64,000 bases of DNA, taken from Acanthaster planci (taxonomy: Eukaryota; Echinodermata; Asteroidea; Valvatida; Acanthasteridae). Location: the NCBI RefSeq assembly GCF_001949145.1, contig NW_019091364.1, forward strand, positions 921,434 through 985,433. Direction: 5' to 3'. Every line of letters starts with the position of its first letter. Position 1 is the stretch's first letter. Below the pieces are notes generated by a model. That model was not told the DNA's origin, ran no database searches, and worked only from the letters and a program-made list of their open reading frames with translations. Position numbers and translations under genes: made by a program. Of the stretch, positions 54,042 to 64,000 are shown piece by piece.

Positions 54042-54106
54042 AGGACCTACATGGAGGACCTACATGTAGGACCTACATGGAGGACCTACATGTAGGACCT
54101 ACATGG
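54042..54106. repeat. 13-bp tandem repeat, five copies with alternating last base
   Basis: Five units of AGGACCTACATGN in which the last base runs G, T, G, T, G, giving a 26-bp higher-order period. Confidence 0.95.
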
Positions 54107-55024
54107 CTATAGATGGCTGAATGTGTAATGTTTCGACAGTAACAAACAGCATGCTTGTGTAATGTTATGGTTTATTGAAATACAATACCAAATCTTTCTG
54201 ATCAAATACACAAACATGTATTGTATGAGACATTATTATGATATATCCTCTGCTAGAAGCCAATCATTATACCACTTCAGTCTGAGACAATATCTGAACC
54301 TCTGCACTTTCAGAAATATTTTCAATCAATGAGTAACAATACAGGATCTGATGTTCTAAATTTTACCGGTATTTGCACTTGAGGAAGGGCATCTCACCTT
54401 GGGCAGGTGGAGACAAAATGTCTGGTGACCTGAATAATAATATTTTATGAGTTCGTACGATGAAAGCAGAGGTTTAATGAAAGTCAAAAAAAATATGGTA
54501 AATTCCCTCCAATCTTTCATGGGAGGGTCCCTTTTTGCCAAAATGGATCATGTGACAGAGAAGCCATTTGATGAGTAGATACAAATTGGAGGTCAGACAG
54601 GAAAGTGAGTTATCAATTAATCTCAGTCACAACCGACAATGATGAGGTCAAACATGGTAATATCTTCAGTATGGAAACAAATCAACGAAGCGGAACAATA
54701 CTCAGGACCCTGGGACATGGTAAACTGTAAAATGGTATACTCACTTATCTGAAAACCCCGAGGTAGGGTGTATGTAAAATCATACTGAAATCGGAGGACT
54801 GAGGACTGTTAGGTTTGAGTTTAAATGTCCATATCCATGTACATGTACGTTGATTATGTGTAATGCTGTAACACAGTGTATGGTAGAATGAGTAACTGGA
54901 TCATTCATGTACGTAGTTTCATAGGGAGATCAACCCTAACCCCCTCGGGACCATTGAAATTAATGAACAAACAATGCCATGAAATCAATCAACAGTTTGC
55001 TTCAAAAATGCCAATACTGTTGAC

Positions 55025-55272
55025 AAATGGGTCATTCCAGAAATTAGGGGTCCAAAAGTGTGACTTTTTGTGTCCCTGTTACATCTAAACTTTGTTATTT
55101 GACATGGAAATATTGAATTGATTTCCAACTGTTACTATTTGTTTGGCATGTAATTTGCATTAATTCATCACTCTTGGAAATTACAAAATGTGTTCTAAAC
55201 TTACAAAATCATATGTCAGATGTGATAGGGGCACACAAAAAATGGACCCCTAATTTCTGGAACAAGCCAAAT
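55025..55272. mobile_element. Inverted-repeat element (possible MITE relic)
   Basis: TCCAGAAATTAGGGGTCCA at 55036 has its exact complement at 55243-55261, and similarity continues on both sides to give arms of about 45 bp around roughly 150 bp. No coding potential and no clear target duplication. Confidence 0.65.
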
Positions 55273-55943
55273 GGCAAACGAGTGGGTTCAACATATCATT
55301 ACAAGACATCAACTGTATCACTGCCAGTTACAAGTATTATTGGGACAGTAAAGCATCCCATTGGTTATAAGAATACCACATGACATACACGAAGTATGAT
55401 GCGCACTCCATGACTGCCATATCACAGTGATGAGGTGAGACTACACCGTACACATATGTAGACCTACAGTGCATTTGTAAATCATATGCAAATGAGATTC
55501 AATTTGGGAAATGCACAAGGCAATTCATAAAAGCAATAATCAAACAGCTTGAAACTGAACCTGTAAAACATTATTAATATCTCCTGGGATTTTTCATGAG
55601 GAAAATCGTGCAAAGCAAAAATTGAGAATTTCAGTTATTTTTCATTGCAAATGAAAATTCAATCCTCATTCCAAGATCAATTACATACATCTACAAATAT
55701 ACATGTTGCTCATAAAAGTTACCCCAATCTAAATAACTCATGATATAAAATCTCACTGAAATGAATTATCCATAATAACAAACATGGCGACAAATGACAA
55801 TCATGATATGCATGCAATTCACTATGCATGCACATGTACACAATCCAAACAGACTGAAACGACATGAACGTCAATTTAAAAAAAAAAAAACGACCGAAAG
55901 AGACGAGTACAGACACTGGAAAAAGAACATCTTTGCCACTCAC

Positions 55944-56036
55944 TCTTTTAGGAACTGGATAGTAACCATAAGTATAAGCAGGATGCTGCTGTGTCCTAGG
56001 CACCACGTCAGGCTTGCGCCACGTGATGGTGGCCAT
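55944..56036 (-). CDS. RBMS: RBMS homologue, distal alternative first coding exon (1a)
   Basis: First coding exon of 31 codons, beginning MATITWRKPDVVPRTQQ and ending HPAYTYGYYPVPKR. The donor is AAAAGA|GTGAGT in phase 0, in frame with TYPPVRT of the shared exon 44.3 kb downstream. The start context is GGAATATGG, with A at -3 and G at +4. An in-frame TGA at 56126-56124 lies 30 codons upstream and no ATG intervenes; a longer open frame exists only if a GTG were used, so ATG at 56036 is preferred. The Tyr-rich ending (YTYGYYP) recalls the Tyr-rich N-terminus of vertebrate RBMS3, which supports the assignment. It probably belongs to a longer-range promoter than exon 1b. What remains unproven is that the transcript exists. 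Confidence 0.8.
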
Positions 56037-56130
56037 ATTCCACTTGACACCCAAAAAAAAAAACCACCCTGACAACCACGATGACTTTGAGCAAGGAGCA
56101 AGTCCGAAGCAATCTTCCACAAGTCAACTA
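56037..56130 (-). promoter_or_regulatory. Leader of exon 1a with T11 tract and possible 3' splice site
   Basis: On the minus strand a run of 11 T (56063-56053) is followed by GGGTGTCAAG and then, 6 nt later, the exon 1a ATG. The T run plus AAG could be an acceptor (exon beginning at 56042) for a non-coding 5' exon further right. Alternatively it is simply 5' UTR. The in-frame TGA at 56126-56124 lies upstream of the tract. Confidence 0.35.
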
Positions 56131-56760
56131 TTACTCACTGGCTTCAAGTGTCAAGGATGCTTAAAAACTGGTGTCCTGTCAACTGGTCAGATGGCAAGTT
56201 CATCTGTCGAACAGCTGTGGGTGTTATGCTGCTAGCGGGTACGTGTGTGCGCACAGCGATGGGTCCCACGACAGTGAATGCTTATTACTGCTCAGTGGAC
56301 CTATTAACTTGGATGAATTTTATGCCTTGTAGGGCAAACATAATACAGAGATATCGCGGCGTATGTCTATATACACAAGTTCAACTGTGTTGATGAGTTG
56401 AGATGTCTATACTCTTAACAGAATCAGAACCACCAGTGCATTACACATGTACATGTACATGTACGGTCCTACAGTATACTGTACGGTGTGGGTTTAACAC
56501 AACCAGAACACAAGATGAATAGGCAGCTAACTGGATAGTGGAATACTTGGATGGTTGACCAAGCTTGGCGCTTTCCTCCCACACGTGTACAGCCCCAACA
56601 GGAAAGGGTGCGTAAGTCTATGACGCCAACCAAAAGGACAGTCTGGGTGCTATACCACAATAAAAAAAACTGCCCAAGTATACTGTACATGTACAGTATG
56701 TTGTACTCTCCCTGAGTCTGCTACAAGCGCCACTAGGCTATAAACCGGAAAGGTTTACAC

Positions 56761-56828
56761 AACACAGCAGGGCTTGAACCCACACAGAGTTGGCATGTCA
56801 GCCCACTAAAGGCATTGAAAAATATACT
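56761..56828 (-). pseudogene. Possible tRNA-derived relic
   Basis: On the minus strand TGCCTTTAGTGGGC resembles a decayed box A, and GTGGGTTCAAGCCC about 35 nt later is a good box B. Pairing of the acceptor stem is not evident, so this is at most a tRNA pseudogene or the head of an old SINE. Confidence 0.35.
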
Positions 56829-57968
56829 GTGTGGGGGGAAACCCGTGTGTTGGGATCGTGAGCAGTGACCTGCTTATACAATGTACATGTACATGTACTG
56901 TGAAGAAGGAGACCAGATCAAGATAGACAAAGTGGGAGGGGCAGGGTTTCAGAGCCTATTGACGTATGTACATTGTACATGTAGACATAGAGAGCTTGTA
57001 AAGTGCATGCAATGTACACCATTAGCAAAGAGGCTTTGGACTCTAAAATAAATATACACAGAATTCAACAACTGTCAAAGGTCAAAATACAAGCCCAGAA
57101 CACATAAAAATAGAAAAGATCTATACCCTGACATTTGGATTTATATCTCATCGATTAAGAATGCTAATCTTCCTATTGTTATTTGTTTTGAGGGTTGGAA
57201 ACTCCCCCCTCGGGTTTAAAATGTGTGTGGTCCTCATTTGAATAAGAATTCATTGCAAACTTTGTACAAACATTCTCTGCCAATCACAGGCAGGTATGCT
57301 ACTTGTAATCTTTCATGTCCAACTGGGATAATCCATTTTTTAAACCCGGGGGTGGTCCATGAATACTAATGATGAAGACGATGAGTTTCAGGTGGTCAAG
57401 TTGACGTATCCAATTAACTCTGGCATGCGTGGAAGATTTTTCACAATCCCATTGAGAGCAATGAGGTCCATGTATTTTTTTACAACAATGAAGAGTAAAT
57501 CCTACATCCAAAAAAAAAAAATTTACATAAACCCTGATGAAAGGTTCGCTTAATGTCACACATTCTTGTTTAAAATTCATTTGTAACAAGTTATAAAACT
57601 TGTTTTTAGATATTTCCAGGAGACCTATGAGCAAACGTCCAACCAAACCTGCATGAAAATTGTCAATTCAATTAAAGCCAAATAGAACTCCACATTAGGT
57701 AAACACTACTGCTATCAAGGACAGTAGAATTCAAAGAAATGAAGGGAATTGCCATTCAACCACAATGCAGGGGAATTCCCTAAAAGATTAATAACAATCT
57801 ATTGAGAATGTGCTCTGTGATGAAAGGTCAAAAAGGGCGTGAACATGTACTGGTACTGTAGGACAGACAAGGTCCCCAAAATAAGACGGCAAATTCAGTG
57901 ATGTTCACTAAATTCAGTGGACCACAACAGACAAACTCACTGAGCTTACACTCGATCCGGTGCGGAGG

Positions 57969-58522
57969 ATCAGATCCGGCAAGGGGGATCAGATCCGGTA
58001 AGGGGGATCAGATCCGGCAAGGGGGNNNNNNNNNNNNNNNNNNNNNNNNNNNNNNNNNNNNNNNNNNNNNNNNNNNNNNNNNNNNNNNNNNNNNNNNNNN
58101 NNNNNNNNNNNNNNNNNNNNNNNNNNNNNNNNNNNNNNNNNNNNNNNNNNNNNNNNNNNNNNNNNNNNNNNNNNNNNNNNNNNNNNNNNNNNNNNNNNNN
58201 NNNNNNNNNNNNNNNNNNNNNNNNNNNNNNNNNNNNNNNNNNNNNNNNNNNNNNNNNNNNNNNNNNNNNNNNNNNNNNNNNNNNNNNNNNNNNNNNNNNN
58301 NNNNNNNNNNNNNNNNNNNNNNNNNNNNNNNNNNNNNNNNNNNNNNNNNNNNNNNNNNNNNNNNNNNNNNNNNNNNNNNNNNNNNNNNNNNNNNNNNNNN
58401 NNNNNNNNNNNNNNNNNNNNNNNNNNNNNNNNNNNNNNNNNNNNNNNNNNNNNNNNNNNNNNNNNNNNNNNNNNNNNNNNNNNNNNNNNNNNNNNNNNNN
58501 NNNNNNNNNNNNGGCAAGGGGG
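57969..58522. repeat. 19-bp satellite array containing an assembly gap
   Basis: Three full units of ATCAGATCCGGCAAGGGGG (57969-58025, one with T for C) run into 487 N (58026-58512), and the sequence resumes with GGCAAGGGGG of the same unit. A degenerate unit precedes the array. Its true length is unknown. Long open frames across the N run are artefacts. Confidence 0.95.
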
Positions 58523-58973
58523 ATCAGCTTGCAGTTGATATATAACAAGAGATGGACAAGTACTACACCAAACAGGTAAGATACCGATAGATGCATACAG
58601 GGAGCTTTTGCATATTCAAATATGAGGTCATGACCCTTTCCAGGAGTACAGGAAGCACAAACACAGGTCACTGTATTTTACCCCAACGTAACGGTAAGCA
58701 CTGCACCTCCCTGGTGATTTTTCTCTTTCCTATGCTGGGATCTAATTACCCCACTGCAGCCAACAATTGCACTTTTTGCCTGACAAATGAAATTTTCCCG
58801 ACTGAGATGAAATTTGTTTTCTTTCTTCTTGTCTCTTGCACAGCACCCACGTTAGCGATGTGAGGCAGATTAATTGATTGCCGAAAGATAGCAGAAGCTC
58901 TGTACCCATACCTCAGAGACAGTACAGGACCTTATACAATCAACATCTGCCTGTATTCTACTTTGAAAGAAGA

Positions 58974-58990
58974 AATAATAATAATAATAA
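58974..58990. repeat. AAT microsatellite
   Basis: About 5.5 uninterrupted copies of AAT. Confidence 0.9.
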
Positions 58991-61900
58991 GAATGATAAT
59001 TTCTTCCGGCTCTTTGGGTTTTCAACTCAGCAGCTGAAGATTAAATTTTCAGGAAACTTAATAAACAATGCATGGAAAACCAACACAACATCTTTTTTTC
59101 AGGGGCATGAATATGAGATTACAACGAATAGCGAGTGCAGGTTTTTCTATTTTTAGAAGAAATTTGAAAATTCGTCCCGAGACTTTAAACGAAGTTGGCA
59201 GTGTACTTCTGATAAACAGCACTAACGTTGCAATTTGATGGACTTTCTTTCAGTCTTGCTGTTGTAAAGCCTGTGTACAATGTTTTGTTTGGACTGCATG
59301 TTTGTTTGCAGTTTCCCGACTTCTATACCTCTTTTTTAGGTCTGCAGTTTGTTTCATTATTTTTGTATATGCTAATTTAAATAAATTTTCTAAATACAAA
59401 CCGTGTATATGTACAGTACTGGACCTCGAAGTTGCACGGCGCACCTGCACCATAAGAGGGAGTTCTTCAAACTCTAACCTCAGAATTCACTCATTTTATG
59501 GAGTGGAGGTTCACAGTGTGGTCTTGTGTAAACTTCCATCAAAAGACATAGTAAATTTTATGTGCATCACCCCAGCAGGTAGGTAACTGTCATCTCCTTG
59601 AAACAACAGGCGGAATTTCTAGTGGTTTGCGGTTGGGGCCTTTGGCACTAGTGGTGTGACCTTGAATTATGCTGTTCAAGAGCAGTGGTGGGTCCTTAGG
59701 AAAAGATTCCAGGTACAGTAATCATGGCTCCAGCAACACTTGAAACAAATTCTAATGATCGTGTGCATTCTTATGTACCACTTCAAGTAATGAAAACCAC
59801 CACAAACACCTGCAAGTTCCAAGTTTGGAGTTCTGAATTTAGCAACAGATTCCACAAAATAATTGGGAATTCAGATTGCCTGATAAAAGTTGTTCTTTCA
59901 TTGTGCATCAACAAAGTGCACAACCATAAGACCACACATTTCAAGAGAAACTACTCATGCATATTCAGCTTGGTTCAAACCATGAACCTTTGAGCATGGA
60001 AACGGTGTGTCCTCACTGAAAAAGACATCAGTTTCTCGGTCATTTCTTGGTCAGGTACCGGTAAGGAGCAGATAGTACTACAAGTAGCCCAACGTGTAAG
60101 GTTTCTGGATCAAAATGCATCATCAATTCTACCACAGTAATTTTACAACAAACTCCAATCAATTTCCACAAGTTCCTAAGCCAAGACTTCAACATGAGCA
60201 GGAATAAAACTCCCACCCTCCCCCCCCCATGTACACAGCAAGGCATCCCACTAAAACTGACCAATCTGTCTGGGGCCAATCATAAAGAGCTGCTTAAGCA
60301 CAAACTTTAGCGTGAGAAAACTTGACTACTTGATAAATCAGGTAACCAGCCCAAACTCCATGTGATGTATATTGTTTTGGGATTGTATTTTGCTTGTTTT
60401 TTGGGTTATCATGACAATCAGATAGAGTTTGAGTTGGCAACATTTGTTTATTAAGCAAAGTTTTATCCCGCTTAAGCAAATTTTTTTGCTGAAGCAGCTC
60501 TATGAAATTGGCCCCAGGTCAGCCATATCGCTAAAAGATGATTAATCCTTATCAACATACCCAAGCGCTTGCATGCACATGAATTATCCATTTCATTTAC
60601 TCAACATTTTGATGTACTGGTGTCTCTTCTCCACATTTGCCTTACATCACCAGAGATACCTTTCTCTTTGAGCTGGGCAACCTATGTTTATTTTTGTACC
60701 AGTCAGATTTATTTGGGGTGAAAATAAGCCCTCCTGCACATTTGACCTGTCAGTGACCCCAACAGCTTGACCAATCATAATTTCCTTGTTTCTCTCTTTC
60801 TCTTGACGCTGACCTGTATAATTACCGCAGTATGATTCTCACGGTCCAGTATAAAATGGACAATCTCTCTGTCGTCACCCAAGGAAAGGAGGTCACAGGA
60901 GGTGCCTTTGTCAAAGCACAAGGGGGGCCGTGAAGTTGTTGAGTATTGTATGACGCAACTTTACATGCATGGACTTTGAAGTTATGACCTGCTGAAAACT
61001 GTTTGCCAACTGGAAAGAGCTGTCAAAATGGCATGGAATAATTACACTATAGTAGTGACCCGACACTTCAATTTCTCTCTGGCCCATTCACCTGCAATGA
61101 CAGCCGATCACGATGCCTGTCACAGCATTCCAAAGGGGATGAAAATATTTGGGAGAAAAAAATTATCAACTTGGCTAAGCAATCCCTGTTTAAATCTGAC
61201 CAAACTGACTAACCTAACATTAGCATATCAGACGTAGAGCAAGACAACTTGATTTGTGAACTTGTTAAAACACAGGGATCCAAAATATCATTTGATATTG
61301 ATGGAGGACAAATGAATTGCACAAGAGGAAATCAGGATATCCTGAATTTAAAGACTTGCAAGTTTCTAGTTATAATTGAGTTTCCCCAGAACAGCACTGA
61401 CACTTTTGGAGACTGCCAAATTAGGACTTGACAGCTAAGTACATGGACAAAATTCCAGCGATTAGTGATTCCAAATCAGGTCTGCTTCTTGTCATCAGCC
61501 AATTTTCATTTCCGACATGAACATAAGTTTGGTCTTGAGCCTAGGTCCTAACTAGTACAACAGGCAAGTTACTGGACTAAATTCTCAAGTAATTCATACA
61601 AGAACAACTGCAAACGTTAATTTTGTTAAGTTAATTTTGTTTGCCAATTCACAACATAATCAATCTGGTTATCAGCTAATCCACAGGTGGTTTTTGTCAT
61701 CACGGTGGCTTAATGGCAGTCGGCAAACTGAGATACATGACCCCCATGGCACCAATGACACTGATGACAAGAAGAAAGGATGTTAAAGAGGTAGCTTGGC
61801 TAGAATGCATGATCATCAAGACGGAACAACAATGAGGAATCCATTTTTCTGAGAGTAAGTCGTCGGGAAGAGAGGGTTAGAGGAAACCTTCTCCTACCCT

Positions 61901-64000
61901 TGGACCTCTATGGCACTTCATTGGCTTTGTGCAGGACCAACTGAGGGTGCTGGGAAGTCTGACAGGAATTATGTCTGGACATTTCCTTGATACATCTGGT
62001 TCACCTCCATGACAGCAACCCATTACACAATATTCCAATCGCATGTGCGCAGAAGGCACACAGTGACAACATCTGCAAGGTAATACATGTACAAGACCTC
62101 AACAGGCTGTTAGATGGCTACTGACTTGGCTCAAAGACTTGTCATTTTTGTACCCTCAACACCAGCCTCAATACCCAGGTAGATGGTACTCGTGGGGCTA
62201 CTGTACAATCTGCCCTGAGTGGGACCAAGAGAGGACACCATTTCCCTAGCCACAGTGGCTCCTTTGGTGGCAACTGCACTTCACTGGTTTGAGGCTTGAG
62301 CAAACTTCCTCAATGATCGCATATTCAACCTGAGGATGAGTCCTCTTTTACTTGTACTAAGTACAAGCACCTTCATTTTTTGAAGGTACACTCCCCACTA
62401 ACAGGGCTCTTTGCCACCGATGAGAGGGTGCTTCTGTGCAAGAATGGATTCATTACCCAAAGCTTAGCACTACATCTGAGTATCAAGGATTGTTGTCTTG
62501 GAGGATGTCATTCCCAGTGTGACCCCAAGAACAGCCAGGGTCAATGCCCCCTACCATACCCAGTACAGACAAGTTGCCTTGAATCGCCTACATGTAGTGA
62601 CTCAGACCAACCAGACCAGTAGCTGGAAAACTAATTCTTCCATTACAGTGCTTCTGTTTTAAGACAAAGCAGTCCTAGGTCACATGCCATCATCACTGCA
62701 TGGTGTCAGCGTATACATGTAGGTACAGTGTTAGGCTGCTTCAAATGTACCAGGAGGATTACTGTAGAAAGTTGTGCATTGGTTTAAAGGGGAGGTAGAA
62801 AGGTGGGTGGGGCATCCAACAAAAAGAGGGAAGGCAGCTCTACCACAGCATAAATTGGCTTTTTTCACCTCTTCAAATGTCCAATGTCTACAGTGGTAGT
62901 GCATCGAGCATACCTTTTCTAATGGAAAGCTTCTCCGATGTGTGTGATGTCTGAAACCTGACTACAACACACCTGTTTCATTCATTCATTTCATGAATGT
63001 GAGCCTACAACAAGAGTGTCATGATTGGCGGAAACCAGCCATTTAGTGACTGCCTCGTTAATGGACTGAATACTAATGCGAATGGACAGGCACCAAACCA
63101 CAACCAAATCCAGAAGATCAGACAAGACACCTACACAAGGAGTCATACCACATTGCCCAACCACGCATTGCCCAACCACGCCGATCTCGCCAAGTTTCCT
63201 AACCACACGGATCTCACGACTTTAAGGAAAGAAAAAACGGAAGGAAGCCTCCAATCTTGAGAGTCTCGGTGACAGTCCCCATCCACTTTTGCGGTTTGTC
63301 AACAATTGTGAAATATGGGGGCCTACTGACCCAAGAGCCCTAAGTGGAGTCTACTGATGCCTCTATCTTGTTGGTCTAGACTTCCCTTACAATGTTTCCA
63401 TCGTCCAAAGGCTGTAGTAATCACAGACATGTAACTGTACAGAAGTCCAAACTCCTCCTCTCCTGTCCAAATGCACTCACCGGTAACTCAATCACAAAGG
63501 CCACAGTACTTTCAACTCAACCACACTTTTCCTACTGCTGTGAAGCCTCTTCCATGTACATGACCATGCTCGATCTTTCTTTAATGCTATCAAACTACAT
63601 TTCAGAACACGTAACTTTAAACTTTAGGATTGAAATACCTGCAGTCAGTCACACCCTTGTGTACTTTTTCTTTTTCCTAAACAGATTTGATGAAGGGAGT
63701 GACCTACACACCAAAGGTCAAAGTACTTACAATCACTGCCAGCAGAAGGGGGAGGTAAGGGGGTATTCATACCCCTTTCCACCAACTTCTTTGTTGTTGT
63801 TGTTGATGTCTTCCCCTTGTCCTCCAACTCAGACATCTGAGCATGTCTCCCAACACTTTCAGAATCTTCCATCGTTGCCACTTACATTCCAACATGGAAC
63901 TTTACATACAGCAAACTTCAGGTGAGTCAGTTCACAATGGGACTGCCCAATTTTTAACCAATTTAAGCAAAAATCCAACTTAAACGAACAGCATTATGTG

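Larger units (their letters stand above)
43168..55943 (-). other. Distal-isoform intron, part next to exon 1a
   Basis: No gene recognised. It holds a MITE with a possible TCAA target duplication at 51.7 kb, a 13-bp tandem repeat at 54.05 kb and an inverted repeat at 55.1 kb. The long open frame at 45233-45787 on the plus strand contains no domain I know and is treated as chance. Confidence 0.6.
56131..64000. other. Sequence upstream of exon 1a, no gene recognised
   Basis: Expected to include the distal RBMS promoter and any non-coding 5' exons. It contains a tRNA-related relic near 56.8 kb, repeated ACATGTAC words at 56.45 and 56.9 kb, and the 19-bp satellite with an assembly gap at 58 kb. 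The 177-codon open frame at 63392-63925 (plus) has no family features and is not called. Confidence 0.55.

Noticed and set aside
55719-56120. Extended minus-strand frame running upstream of exon 1a
   Set aside because: It needs a GTG start and reads through a T11 tract; the first ATG after the in-frame TGA is at 56036. Downstream of 55944 it reads intron past a good donor.
57898-58671. Long open frames of 169-233 codons on both strands
   Set aside because: They run through 487 N and exist only because N codons contain no stop.
61705-61760. Box A-like TGGCTTAATGG
   Set aside because: No box B or acceptor pairing downstream.
63392-63925. 177-codon plus-strand frame
   Set aside because: Composition is ordinary for translated non-coding DNA; no family motif, and a second frame overlaps on the other strand.
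1-64000. CRISPR arrays, operons, phage or other prokaryotic systems
   Set aside because: The tandem arrays have no unique spacers, and the sequence is plainly from an intron-bearing animal genome.

Overview
This window is invertebrate animal genomic DNA, AT-leaning and almost entirely non-coding. It carries splice signals, microsatellites, foldback transposon relics and tRNA-derived repeats. Signs of a prokaryote (tightly packed ORFs, operons, Shine-Dalgarno sites) are absent. The dispersed TACATGTA-type palindromes, moderate GC content and long introns suggest a marine invertebrate. A cephalochordate (amphioxus-like) genome is my best guess, held loosely; a mollusc or another deuterostome cannot be excluded.

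One gene is recognisable, on the minus strand. It is a homologue of the RBMS family (RNA-binding motif, single-stranded-interacting proteins; Drosophila alan shepard is the fly relative). Three coding exons can be placed. A shared exon at 11626-11415 carries a Ser/Gln-rich linker and the start of RRM1, with the motif [11 protein letters not shown]. Two separate first coding exons lie upstream, at 16626-16546 (27 codons) and 56036-55944 (31 codons). Each has an upstream in-frame stop, a good translation-start context, and a phase-0 donor that fits the phase-0 acceptor of the shared exon. The gene therefore probably has two promoters about 39 kb apart and makes proteins with different N-termini. 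The rest of the coding region (RNP1 of RRM1, RRM2 and the C-terminal tail) is not visible and should lie beyond the left end.

Layout: 1-11414 is the 5' part of the intron after the shared exon and holds a 68-bp tandem duplication, a 12-bp minisatellite that folds back on a reversed copy, and a foldback element near 9.9 kb. 11627-16545 is the intron between the proximal first exon and the shared exon. From about 16.8 to 55.9 kb is intron used only by the distal isoform; it holds two foldback elements (37 kb, and 43 kb with tRNA-like sequence in both arms), a MITE with a possible TCAA target duplication (51.7 kb), another inverted repeat (55.1 kb), a second 12-bp minisatellite related to the 7.8-kb one but in the opposite orientation (36.2 kb), and several stretches that look like possible regulatory DNA. 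From 56.1 to 64 kb is upstream sequence with a 19-bp satellite broken by an assembly gap, and no recognisable gene. Nearly all open frames in the window look like chance frames.
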